A stretch of 64,000 nt of DNA, taken from assembly GCF_949628265.1 (NCBI RefSeq), contig NC_088786.1, forward strand, positions 40,383,681 to 40,447,680, given 5' to 3'. Made by a program: the position numbers and the translations under genes. Position 1 is the stretch's first letter. Each line of letters begins with the position of its first letter. This DNA comes from Cloeon dipterum. Taxonomy: Eukaryota > Arthropoda > Insecta > Ephemeroptera > Baetidae. The notes below the pieces were generated by a model. The model was not told the origin of the DNA, searched no databases, and worked only from the letters and a program-made list of their open reading frames with translations. Positions 45,401 to 57,492 of this stretch are shown in pieces.

Positions 45401-47466
45401 GAGGAGATAAGTGTAGTTGCCGATCTCGATCCAAATTCCGTAAGAAGTTTTATCTAAAAATGTTAAAATTAAAAATAAAGAAAGCCTCACACGTTTCTGA
45501 CATTTAATTTACTTATTAAATTTCCAGCCAGGTCAAATAAGGAAACCTTTTAAAAAGAATAAATTGAATCGTTTTCTAAAGAACGGACATACATCTTTAT
45601 CGCATAATTTCGGGCATTCGACGTTGAACTGGCAGATGAAGGGCAGCGCTTCGTCACATTTTCTCAAAGTCATCCCTCTGGCTGCGGCGGCGGAATTTAC
45701 GACTGCCAGACAGCTTTCGTTGACGGAAGGGGCTGCGGTGGTCGGAAGGAAATATTTGGGCGCAGAAAGAAGCATTTCCGACACTTTGAACCCCGTTGAA
45801 CACCAGCCGAAACTCCCATCACAGCTCGGATTTCCCTTTGAACCACTCGTCCAAAATGTCCCGGCTGGAATTTTAAACCAAAACTTCTTTTTCTGCGATA
45901 AAAGATGCTCCAAAACCTTGCAAACTGCCGAGACATGTCAGTTCCTCGACGGAAGGGACGGTCAAAAGGGACATGTCCATCGCTTTGCACCGAAGTCCCG
46001 CTTCATTTCTCGTCACCTTTGATAAAAAAATTAAATAAATAGTTCCAGCAGTATCAAGAAATTTCTACTTTAGCTGTTGAAACGTAATATTGCCTGTTGC
46101 CACACTTTGCAGATTTTAGAATTGAGCCATCCGCTAAAATACAATTTGTATATTTTTCTGTTAAATGATACAATTTTGATTTTACTAGGAGATGGTTTTG
46201 AAGTTGGATTAGCCTAAACAGAAAATCTTGAATTCAGCCCGATATAAATTAATATTTTCGGTTACCAATAAGAAGTCGTCAAATTCTTTGCACGGCAATA
46301 AACATGGAATAGGCTAAAATATTTGTATACAGTTACTGCCTCAATTTAAGTATTAAGCAAATTTACTGTGGTTGTTGTACTTGTTGAAGTTGTGGTTGTT
46401 TTAATTGTTGTCGTCGTGATGGTTGAAGACGTTGCAGCAAGATTTAATGCCAAAGTAGTTGTTCCAATTGGCGGCTCACTTGGTAAAGTTATTGAAACTG
46501 GCAGATTGTTAGGCGAAGAAGTGAATAAAGTTGACGTTATTCCTGATGGTAAATTTAAAGGTGTTGTTGTGCTCGATTGAATTGCTGGTGTTGGTCCTGG
46601 TGTACTGGCTATTTCTCCTGATAATGAGGATGGAGACGTTGGCAATAAAGAATTGCCCGCGGATCCTGCCGTAGGCGGGTCGGCATTGGCGCCTCCAGTG
46701 GAGGATAAAACAGTTACTGCCGCCGTTGACTTTTCTTCGCCGCTCGGAATTATATCTTGATTAGTGACGTCAGCAGGTGCATCAGTCATCCCTTTAGAAT
46801 TGCTACTCAATTCGTTTTCTTCAGAATTCCCGTTCGAATCTTTAGAATTTTGAGCTGTGTTTCCAACATTTTAATCAAATATTATTAAATTTTCATTGCT
46901 ACTCACTCGTTTCACTGTTTTCTGCCGCATTTTTCTCGTTTGCGTCAGTAGAACTTCCTGTCGCAATGGCCGCTTTTCCCAGAATCGTGGTTGTCAGCAC
47001 ATCGTCATCATTCGAAGAGAGCGTAGATGGGGAATAATTAGAAGTGTTTTTGAAATTTGTCCCGTTTTTGGCTTTGCCCATGCATTTCTTGAAGCCGCAA
47101 CACTTGATAATATTTTGTCTTCGAAGTGTCTTCGCCGGCAGATATATTTTAACAGGACCTTTTAAACAATTTCATTAAATAATTAAATTATGGGGCATTA
47201 AAAACAATTGTATATTTAAATTTTCCATTAATCTTTAGACCGAAACGTGTGTTTTGTCTTACAATCCTGCGGTCACAAAACAAAACATGTTTACCTGCAT
47301 TGCCGCTGATTCGCACTGTCTTAATTTTGATGTTCTTCAAGCGGATATAAATTAAATTATTATACATAATGCATATATGAAATTTTCTACTTACTTGTTT
47401 AGCTTGAGAGATGGTGATTGCAACCACGATGATCGATAAAAGGATAATTGAACAGATGGAAGTCAT
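42485..47466 (-). CDS. Gene E: mucin - 3 CTLD - OBP-like - CTLD paralogue, intact
   Basis: Exons 5'->3': 47395-47466, 47295-47334, 46907-47158, 46367-46854, 46266-46313, 46186-46213, 46069-46133, 45917-46016, 45593-45864, 45513-45546, 45389-45453, 45221-45335, 44921-45165, 44803-44868, 44712-44742, 44599-44666, 44431-44533, 44080-44376, 43957-44027, 43865-43900, 43686-43803, 43524-43633, 43399-43473, 43175-43208, 43040-43116, 42886-42985, 42485-42762. Phases match gene B and the sum is 1096 codons (1095 aa). The signal peptide begins MTSICSIILL. The OBP-like domain keeps CFLKC and DDECVTAYETFKC. CTLD4 ends SFICESP. It is closest to D, with shared upstream and downstream flanks, so D and E are a tandem pair. 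Confidence 0.88.
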
Positions 47467-49455
47467 AATTCCTGAAGATAGGTCTGCACCTCTACCTACA
47501 TGCTTGCACACGAGCTGAATAAATTGTTAGTTTGGCGTGGCTCTCTGCTGCTGTTCGTGCTCTGAATTCTGAGTGAATATCCTGTTCAGCGAGTTTGCAA
47601 TTCCGGCATATGACGTGCTCTGAGCATTATTTTCAAATGGGGAACCATCATTCTGCGCTCACAAATTAAGTCAAAATTTTTGAAAACTCCATCATGATAG
47701 CTAAAAATTATCAGCTGCGGGGCTGTATAAAATGAAAACTACACGTTTCCATGTTAAGCAGATTGGGAACCTAAAGAAATGGTAATTATTACGTTAATTG
47801 TCGATTATTTGGTTATTTTTTGTACTTCTGCTATTATTAGAACTCAAGATTTGGAGGTACAAAAAGCCCAAAATTCGAAAATATTTTATTTAGTCATTTT
47901 TGCACCACCGAATCTTGGGTTCTAATCGTCAGAATTTCAAAATGTACCCACAATTGGACTCGTCTAGACTTCCTTTGAGAATATGTAGGGTTTAGGGGGT
48001 GCTTACCCCCATCCCCTTTTCATCCCCCTTGCTACAATTATTATAATAAGCGACCAGCATTCATGGTGCCGTTCGAAAAACGCGAAATAAATTCAATTTT
48101 TTCACTTGTAAAGATTTTCGGCATCCAAATCTCAGGTTTCAACTATAAGAATTGCAAAAACTACCCGCTGTTAGACTCATTTTAACCTTCTCAGATATAA
48201 AGAAGGGGGTTTAATGTGATAATTTACCGTCTTTTAATAATTTGAAGCCTTCAAACTCGAGAGAAGCGTAATTTTATCACCTCACATTTATTTTAATTTA
48301 TTTTCTTTTAATTAAATTATTGATTTGGCTTCAAATTTAAAATCAAGAGTTAAATGCAGTGGTAGTAGAAGGTATAATATCTTTAGAACAATTAAAGTAT
48401 TTCAAAACCAATAAACAAATGATTGAACCATTTTTTATTGTTAATCAAATAACATTTTCTGTTTTTTTTCTGCATCGGTTGCTGGAATTTTCTCAGTTTT
48501 GCCTGTAAAAACAGTCGAGAGGTGACGCTGCTCAACCTAGGAACGCAATTTTTTCTAAATTTGATCACCGAATAACGTCAAGCAGGTTGCATACCTTGCT
48601 GGTTCTGCAGGCGCTTTTCCAGTCGAGTTTTTACACTGCCATTTTTGAGTCATTTTGATTATGTCCTCTGTGTGCTCTCGGTGTTGAGAATGATCTTTTT
48701 ACAAACGCCCTGCGATTTCGTCTTTAAGCCAACCAAAATGAATTTGATGGTTTTTATTTATTTATTCGTTGATTCGCGTCTATAGGCAAATATATATTAT
48801 TGAGAAGAATGTATTGCTTAAAAATAGCACGGTTCGTTTTAAATTGATTTTCCCGTGATGAGTCTGTAAGTGTTAAGAGAACGAATTGTTCTGCGTTTTG
48901 ATTGTTGTTTATTCTTGCCAAAAAGTCGTTCAATTAAATATCAAATATATAAATATTACAGCAAAAGAAACAGCATTCAATGCTAGCAGATGTCTTCAAG
49001 AACAATCAGATAAATTTGAGGAATAAATATTTAAAAAGATTTGAATTAAATTCATTTATAAATGTCAGGATATCGCGATGAATTCATTTTTATATTTTCT
49101 GCTACTCAGGGCTACGAGAGGGGAAAAGAGAGGGGAGAAAACCGCCTTCGAATCTACCCCTCTTGCACCCTGAATGCAAATATCGATACATTCAGATATC
49201 GGCTACAGTAATATTGATCGAAATCTGTTATCCTATACCCTTGGGGGCGGATCACGGCACCGTTTTTTAGCTCGACCTTGAAACACTGTACAATGCTTGC
49301 CTTATGACCAGCGTTGCCATTTGTTCTCAAGGTTGCGTTGCCGTGATCCGCCCTTTGGAAAAAAGATAGAATTCAGCAAACAAATAAACGGTCCCACTCC
49401 AAAAACGAAGAGAAAAAATAAGTGCAAAACCCAAATAATAAATCCTTTTTATGGT
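47467..49455. other. Intergenic region between genes E and F
   Basis: 47467-47900 is the upstream region of E, duplicated upstream of D. At 47925-48260 lies part of the dispersed repeat. The rest is AT-rich with the inverted repeat at 49245-49353 and the 3' flank of gene F. No gene was seen. Confidence 0.55.
49245..49353. repeat. Short inverted-repeat unit with perfect 15-bp ends
   Basis: GGGCGGATCACGGCA at 49245-49259 is the exact reverse complement of 49339-49353. The unit is about 109 bp, MITE-like or a strong hairpin, and lies about 100 bp beyond the stop codon of gene F. Confidence 0.6.
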
Positions 49456-52400
49456 CTAGGGTTCCTGGCAGACAAAGCTGTGAAATGTAGAATATACACT
49501 GTTGAAGATGGCAGTCGATATGTTGTTGCGGATGTACTTGATGATATCGCCGCCACTTTCAATGTATGATGGGGTAAGATACCCGCTGCTCGATCCTGGA
49601 TCAATCACATACAAGGACGAATCGCACATTTCTGCTGGAAGAGATATTTCTTTGGGCACAATTTGGCGGCTTCGGCACCAAATGTCGTGTGTCTGATTGA
49701 AGTACTCGGTGTCGCCTATGATTGTCATTGCTGTACCTCCAGATGCTGAAAAGTGTACAGTTTGAATTTCAATATTCAACTTCTTTGAATTTTAAGGTTG
49801 GTACTTTCAAGACTTTTATGTTGTATATTCGCAAAGATAAAAATGGAAATAATTAAAACCGAAAAGTATATACCGCCGTTATTATTGTTCATAAGATAGT
49901 TTTCATCAACGGTCATAGGCTCGTAGAGTTTCCATCCAATTGCACAGCAATATTTGTATGCAATTATAGGATTCTGCAATTGACATAGCAAACTTTCAAC
50001 GAATATTTAGTTCAAAAATTATTTATTTTTTACCAATTGTCCTAAATTATCTATTTTTCTGATGTAGAGTCTCTTGCCGAGCCCCGGCGAATTCACCACA
50101 ACTCCAGAAGCCGTGCCTGCGTTATTACGATTATATTTTGTCAAGAAAGGATATGGAGCAGTATTTTACTTTAAAGTTCGATATTCTTTACCTTGGTCAG
50201 CCTGCGAAGCGATGAGGGCATCGTAAGTGGCTTGCTAAATTCAATAATTAAGTAATATTATTGCAGTTGAAACGCTTTTCCTACTTGATGCAAATTAATT
50301 TTAAAACAGCGTTTGCTGAACAGTTTTTTGTATTTTCAGACACGTGATATTAATTTCTAAGATTCGAAGGAAAAAAGTGCAAATGTAAAAGACACAGAAG
50401 ACGATATTATTGAAAAACTGCATTTTTTTCTTATTTAAGATCGAAGGATGCAAAAGTAACAAAAACACTGCTGTTAAATTGAAACATACATCTTTGACGC
50501 AGGGAATTTCATTAGTGAGAAAACACGATCGGCGATACGGAAGGCACGGATTCGGAGGAGAAAACTACAATTAATATAATTCAAATGAAATTTCTTTAAA
50601 TATGTATATCTGTTAGGAGTCCTACGATTGTTCCGTTGTCGAAATTGTTTGAAACGATTTTCGAGACAATATCAGGGGCTTGCTCCTGGCCGCATTTGAA
50701 AGTTTCGTAAGCGGTCACGCACTCGTCGTCAAACTCTGGAATTTTATTAGTCATAAGGAGAACAATTTAATAGAAACAACGTTTTCCGCTGCAGGTGTCG
50801 TAAGCGACGAATGCCTTTTCCATTTTCACCGGTTCTTCCTGAGAAACGATTTCAATTTGCTGCAACGTTGCAATCGCGTTCAAAGCCCCCAGGTCAAACT
50901 TTAATAAAAAAAGATGTGGTTTATATGATTCATCAGTATTTCCTGAACAATAATATCAAACCATTCCAACTTCAACTCCGACACATTTCAAGAAGCACTA
51001 ATTTATTCCGTGTTGAAAGATTTCAAAGTTTAGATAAATTATCAAAAAAACCTTCAAATTGAGCGAGATTTTCGCAGTTGGAGAGAGAAACTCGCTCACA
51101 TTCAACAGCATATCGATTTCATCTAATATAAAATGTGATAAACTTATCGAATTTATTTCAAATTAAATATAAAACCGATCGAAATATCCCAAATTTCCGC
51201 GCATTCGGTCTGCATGGCCCTTTGGAAGGTCGCCTTCTTTCTCACTTCGCAGAGAAAATCTTTCTTCTCGGCGCAGTTGGCGGAGGCGAGCAGCACGGAT
51301 CCGTTTCTGACCTCGAGGTAAACGCAGTCCAAACCGTCCATTGGATGTCCATCCTTCCATTTAAGCTCTGGTTCGATGAAATTCTTGCTCAGCGAACACC
51401 ATCGAAAGGTGGAAGGACAGCCCTGGTCTGTCCCTGAAAGCCAGAAGTCTCCAAATGTGGGGGTTTGAAATCCTTGATTTAAAAATTTAAATATAAAATT
51501 GTTTGAATTGATTCTTTTAATCATACTGGACACGATTTTTGAATAGCAACTCGTTTTTCCCGCCGATTCCAACGACATCAGGGTCAAGCCGACCTTGCAG
51601 CACCAATCCCAGGCATTTGTCCAGTTCGACTTCAAGTTAAAGAAGAATAAATATTACAAGATCTTTGAAAAGGATTTAAAGTAATTTACGTACGGGGTTA
51701 GTTGTAAAAGTTAGAATGTTCCTGCCACAGCCGTCGTACCAGTTGCCGTATTTGAAATAGTCTAGAATTTGTATTACTAATGCTCAAATTTTAATTTAAA
51801 ATACCTAAAAGCTCATTATTATCACTGAAGAGCTTCACCTATAATACATATTTTGATAATTTTAATAAAAATCCAAGAGAAATAATAAATACTAACATTT
51901 CGCGCACAATTCTTTGTTGGACACGAAGCAACGCACGGCTTTGGGGTTGTACTTCTGGGCCCCTGAATTATCATATTCAGTAAGATTTTAAAAATTCAGT
52001 CGCAGTAAATACCTTGCACGCGAATATATATTTATTGGCGCAGTTCCTATCGGTCATGATGGTGCCTGTGGAATTCAAAACGAAGCGGAAGTGGACGCAG
52101 CTCTCGTTGCTGCCCGCGTTGTCCGGCTGTCCCTTTTCCCAAACCAAATCGCCGGCGAGGACGGAGGGCCCGCTGGGTTTGCACCACGAAAACTGATTCG
52201 GAGGAGCGCCTTTCCACGTGCCGGAAGTCCAGTAATTGTAATTCGCTTTCCAGTTTCCTAGAAATAAAAAATTGTCCCAGGAAAAATTGCATCATATTGC
52301 ATCAGACTTGTAGTAAAGTTTAGAGAAAATTTCTTCAGGCCCATTTGCTCTGCCAAGTTGTCGATGCTGAGCGTCTCCATTCCCAATGCGCAGCAACGGA

Positions 52401-54556
52401 GGTAGTTGGACAGCCAGGTCATCTGCCCAAATTTTATTTGCGATACAGACATTTTAGGAGTAAATTTAAATAAGAACCGGCTTGTTTCCCAGGAGATAAG
52501 TATAGTTGCCGATCTCGATCCAAATTCCGTAAGAAGTTTTATCTAAAATATTAAAATAAAAAATAAAGAAAGCCTCACACGTTTCTGACATTTAATTTAC
52601 TTATCAAATTTCCAGCCGGGTCAAATAAGGAAACCTTTTAAAAAGGATAAATCAAATCGTTTTTCTAAAGAACGGACATACATCTTTATCGCATAATTTC
52701 GGGCAGTCGACGTTGAACTGGCAGATGAAGGGCAGCGCTTCGTCACATTTTCTCAAAGTCATCCCGCTCGCTGCGGCGGCGGAGTTGACGACCGCGAGAC
52801 AGCTTTCGTCGACGGAAGGAGCTTTGGTGGTCGGCACGAAATAATTGGGCGTTGAAAGAAGGGTTTCCGAGACTTTGAACCCCGTTGAACACCAGCCGAA
52901 ACTCCCGTCACAGCTTGGATTTCCCTTCGAGCCACTCGTCCAAAATGTCCCGGCTGGATTTAAATTCGAATTTTCTTTTTCAGTAAATAAAAATAATCCG
53001 AAACCTTGCAAACTGCTGAGACAGGTCAGCTCCTCGACAGAAGGAACGGTCAGGAGGGACATGTCCATCGCTTTGCACCGCAGTCCTGCTTCATTTCTCG
53101 TCACCTTTGGTTCAAACATTGTAAAAATGGTCGCCCCTATCTAGAAATCTCTACTTTAGCTGTTGAAACGTAATATTGCCTGTTGCCACACTTTGCAGAT
53201 TTTAGAATTGAGCCATCCGCTAAAATGTAAATTATATTTTTTTTTTAATTGATGAAATTGTTATATATTACTAGGAGAAGGTTTTGACGTTGGATTAGCC
53301 TATACAGAAAATCTTGCATTCATCCCGATATAAATTAATATTCTCGGTTACCAATAAGAAGTCGTCAAAATCTTTGCACGGCAATGAACATGGCATAGGC
53401 TAAAATATTTTTATGCATTTAATGCCTCAATTTAAGTATTAAGCAAAGATACTGTGGTTGTCGTAGTTGTTGTCGTCGTGGTTGTTTTAATTGTTGTTGT
53501 CGTGATGGTTGAAGACGTTGGAGCAGGATTTACTGACAATTTAGTCGTTCCACCTGGCGGCACACTTGGCAAAGTTATTGAAACTGGCAGATTGCTAGGT
53601 GAAGAAGTCAACAAAGTTGAAGTTATTCCTGAAGGTAAATTTAAAGATATTTTTGTTGTGCTGGATGGAATTGCTGGTGTTGGTCCTGGCGTATTTGCTA
53701 TTCCTCCTGATGAAGGGGACATTGGCAAAGAATTGCCCGCGGATCCTGCTGTTGGGTCGACATTGTTGTTGCCACCAGTTGAGGATGAATCAGTTTGTAC
53801 CGCCCTCGACGTTTCAACACCGCCTGGATTATTTCCTTGATTGGTGACGTCACTCATTAATATTGTGACGTCAGTAGGCGCATTAATTGTCCCTTTAAAA
53901 GTGCTGCTGACTGCATTTTCTTCAGATTTCCCGCTCGAATCTTGATAATCTTGAGCTGTTTCCCACGCGTTAATCATTTTAATAAAATATTCGGTTTCAT
54001 TTACTCGTTTCACTGTTCGCTGCTGCATTTTCGCCGTCGGCATTGGCAGAACTTCCTGTCGCAATGGCCGCATTTTCCAGAATCGTGGTCGCCAGCATAT
54101 CGTCATCGTTCCCGCGATTCGTAGATGGGTAAAATTTATTGCTGATGGGCGTGGTCTCATACTTTTTGTATTCATTCGTCCCGTTTTTTGCTTTTCCCAT
54201 GCATTTCTTGAAGCCGCAACACTTGACAATATTTTGCCTTCGAAGAGTCTTGGCCGGCAAATATATTTTCACGCGACCTTTTAAACATTCAAATATAAAT
54301 TAAGGTCTGAGAAAATTAAAGATGAATTTTATTTAACACAGAATCGTGAATTTAAATGAGAGTAACATGAAAATTACCAGCATTGCCGCTGATTCGCACT
54401 GCCTTAATTTTCTTGTTCTTCACACGGATATAAATTTAATTATTATATATAATATAAAAAATAGTAATTTTAATCTTAACTTACTTGTTTGGCTTGCGAG
54501 ATGGTGATTGCAACCAAGACGATCGATAAAAGGATAATTGAACAGATGGAAGTCAT
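49456..54556 (-). CDS. Gene F: mucin - 3 CTLD - OBP-like - CTLD paralogue, intact
   Basis: Exons 5'->3': 54485-54556, 54378-54417, 54005-54277, 53453-53955, 53352-53399, 53272-53299, 53155-53219, 53005-53104, 52682-52953, 52601-52634, 52478-52542, 52308-52422, 52013-52257, 51897-51962, 51805-51838, 51694-51761, 51527-51629, 51176-51472, 51052-51122, 50962-50997, 50781-50898, 50626-50735, 50490-50564, 50192-50234, 50034-50116, 49874-49973, 49456-49745. The sum is 1118 codons (1117 aa). It has the longest mucin exon of the five B-type copies and the most divergent C-terminal exons (24-27). Exon 12 has only one usable donor, at 52308. This indicates that the shared ACAA|GT donor, not the later TATG|GT site seen in B, C, D and E, is the real one. 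It is the outermost member of the minus-strand block. Confidence 0.88.
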
Positions 54557-55079
54557 ATTAATCCTAAAAAGAAGCTGAACGGCTGGATTTCATCCACATC
54601 ACTGCTTGCACACGAGCTGAATAAAAGCTCGATTGGAGCTGGCAGCTCTCGCATCAGCTATCTATCCATCTGTTTTGTTTTGTGCTCTGGATCTTGTTCG
54701 CCGAATTTTATGACGCATTTCCTGCATCGACTAATTTCCAAATGATGCGCGTTTCTCATTTTCATTTCATTAATTTCGAAATCATTCACATCACGATAGA
54801 AAATTTTCAGCCAATGATGGCCGACGAATTAATAAAATGTTTTTGTGTTTGGTGTACATACTGAAAATTCTAAAGAAATTAAAAATTTTCACTCTGTTTT
54901 CTAAATTTCCAAAGGGATGGATTTAAAACGAGACATTTTGAGCTCGCCGCTTGCGGTTAGCATGGAAACTTTGGAGCCGATTTCCTAAGAATTTTCAATG
55001 GCAACCAGACAAAATTTTTAGATTTTTCCCAATTAGACGAATATGAAAGGGATAGATAAAATTCCAATCAGTTGGTGAC
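54557..55079. promoter_or_regulatory. Upstream region of gene F
   Basis: It contains the reverse-strand CTTTTATTCAGC motif (54616-54627) about 60 bp before the start codon and the CTCGTGTGCAAGCA word shared with D and E. Beyond about 54700 nothing recognisable is seen. Confidence 0.45.
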
Positions 55080-55215
55080 AGACAGAGCTATCCCGTGTGG
55101 AATTCAGAGCGAAAAGAGGAAGTGGGCGCAGCTCTCATTTCCACCTTTGTTATCGAGCTTTCCCGCTGGTACCCCTTTTCCATTTGTATCGGTGGTCCCC
55201 AGCAGTCGAAATCAT
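55080..55215 (-). pseudogene. Relic of a CTLD2 exon (seventh copy fragment)
   Basis: On the minus strand this reads KLDNKGGNESCAHFLFSL before a stop, matching the exon-13 wording of the cluster genes (GQPDNAGSNESCVHFRF). An upstream KWKRG corresponds to VWEKG. Flanking exons are missing, and a MITE copy (55245-55614) sits just beside it. It marks the former extent of the cluster. Confidence 0.65.
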
Positions 55216-55244
55216 TCGCCTTCGGTTTGTCTTAAAGGATTTAC

Positions 55245-55614
55245 TTAAAAAGACCATCGTTGACAAAGTTTCTGAGCACACCAATCGATTCCTGAGGGTC
55301 GAATTAGGTAAAGTGCATGTTTTTTCCGTTAAAAAAGTGCAGCGCGATGTGCGAACTTTTTTCCCGCCAAAACAAAATAAATGCAAGAAGGGTGCATGCG
55401 TCAGAGCTGGCTGGATCTGCCAAAGAAGTCTCTCTGTAAGTGCTCAAACCAGTTCAGACGCATGCGCACATCTCGAATTCATATTGTTTTGGCGGGAAAA
55501 AAGTTCGCACGTCGCGCTGCACTTCTTGGTCGGAAAAAATATCCACTTTACCTAATTCAACCCTCAGGAATCGATTGGTGGGCTCAGAAATTTCGTCAAA
55601 GACTGTTGTTTTAA
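55245..55614. mobile_element. Palindromic TTAA MITE, copy 6 (beyond gene F)
   Basis: TTAA flanks are at 55245-55248 and 55611-55614, and the arms are complete with the CCCGCCAAAAC core. ORFs across it are by-products of the palindrome. Confidence 0.85.
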
Positions 55615-55649
55615 TTTTGTTTTCTATTTCATTATATTTGGAGCCAATT

Positions 55650-56093
55650 ATACCCATTTTTCAGATCTTTGTAGGTTTCCTAACCAGCCCGTTGGCTCGC
55701 ATTGTTAAGGCACTCTCAGGAGTGTCAAAGCAATGTGAGGTATTTGAGCAGTTCGGAGATCTAATACTGGCTACCCAATCCGTCAGAGATGGCAAAAAGT
55801 GGTTAGTTTAGTGACTCGAATTGCTCAAATTGCTCGACGGGCTGGGAGGCGCACCGGCGCCGACTCGCTACTTGCTGGTTTGCACCTTTCCAGCATGCGT
55901 GATTTGGCTTCACGGGACAAATGTCTAGCGTTTCAATGCAGTCCTCGGTGCAGAGGCAAGTGGCCCTTCAGTGGGCTGGGTCCCTGTGCGGCCTGGTGCG
56001 CCCATGTTATCCGTTCGCGGTGTTATTGGGACCCGGGTTTCAGCATTCGTGCTAGTGCAGTGCGCGCCCTTCCCGGTCCTCGGACGGACAAGG

Positions 56094-56124
<31 letters not shown>

Positions 56125-56125
56125 C
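55650..56125 (+). mobile_element. Poly(A)-terminated retroposon fragment
   Basis: A relatively GC-rich stretch, unlike its neighbours, ends in CGGACAAGGAT followed by a run of nearly 30 A at about 56096-56124. That is the shape of a LINE or SINE 3' end. An open stretch (about 55800-56120) runs into the A tail, so it could be the tail of a LINE frame. The left limit and the family are uncertain. Confidence 0.5.
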
Positions 56126-57492
56126 AAGGAAATAACTTCGACGACTGCTGCAATTCGTGCAGTATTTCCTGATTTAAACGAAAACTGGCTCCGAAATTCA
56201 ATTGGTTAAAATTAAATCTCATAAGGATTTCGTTTTTCAAGGCTCAATATGAACTACTTTACAGATGAATGGGTGCCAGGTTAATATAAAAATCATTTTG
56301 AATAATATATAATTTATTTTCGTTTGAATTTTCTTACAATTAATAAATATTCGTATTCACATCCATGCATGTTCGTCTCGATGAATCTATTACATAATTA
56401 TATTGCATTAAAATATCAGTTAAAAGCGATACACATTGACCAGAAGAGCACAGTTAAAATTTCATTTCCACGTTTAGCGAATGAATCAAAATTTGCCGAA
56501 CACAAATCGTTGCAAAGAAGCACGAAATCGGCTGCACAAGACACGATCGAGAGTCAATCAATTATTTGATAAAATAAGGCGATACAAAAGCCACTGGAAT
56601 ATTTGAACAAATTTCTTTTTCAAGCCAGTTCTTGTCAAGAAGTCCAGTCGCTGCCCGAGTGCGCACGTTGCAGTGCCGCTCGCGTTCGCAGCCAGTTTCG
56701 AATCTCCATGTGCACCAAGCGCGCCAACAACTGCAAATTTTCAAATTTCAGCATTATTCTCCGCGAATTGGATGGGATATTATGGCGATGAATTTTTAGG
56801 TGAGTGTCTATGGTGAATTATCAGGTTTAGAGCTCGGGAAAGGGGGCGTTCCCTAATTTTCTGTATAAAAAATCCCCGAAAATCATGACTGGGTTGATAT
56901 ATCACCTTGAATTTTTCACTGCCTAACGTAGTTTTACATCCTGAACAACTTTTCTATTTGCGAAAAATCCGCAGATCGAAGGTCAAGGTCACTTTTTGCG
57001 ACCTTTTTGCGAAAATCCAAAATTAAGGGATGATAGCACCCTCCGATTTTTTCGGGGTTCATGGCTGAAATGTAGCCCGTGAAATCCTGAACAAGCACAC
57101 CAAGTTTCAAAGGTGTAACCGCAATAGTTTTGTGGCAAATCGAATTTGAAAGTTAAAAAACCTGCTCGATCACGCATGCGCAGTTCGTTAAGTGTATTTA
57201 TTCATATTTTATTTATTTAAACACATCAAGAGGGCCTAGGGTGGACCTAGAAAGGTCAAAATCGACATTCAGGGTCAGTACCTGACGTGACCCTGATGTA
57301 AAAATATCGAAAATTTCCAATTTAATTGATTTTGATGTCTTTTCTTAGGTTTTCGCCGCTGTACAGCTCGAATAAAATGCCAAAACTGCGGAAATACAAT
57401 CCTGAAACCGGTCTTTGAAATAATTGACAGCCAAAAAAAATTGAAAATCTTCAATTTATGAAAAGATCCTTCAGTTTTTTTTTACCTTATTC
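56126..57492. other. Intergenic DNA before the SLC37 gene
   Basis: AT-rich. There is a GC-richer patch at 56640-56720. No gene, RNA gene or clear repeat was recognised. It contains the 3' flank of the SLC37-like gene. Confidence 0.5.

Noticed and set aside
55097-55555. 152-codon plus-strand ORF near 55.3 kb
   Set aside because: It runs through an exon relic and a palindromic MITE in an unrelated frame.
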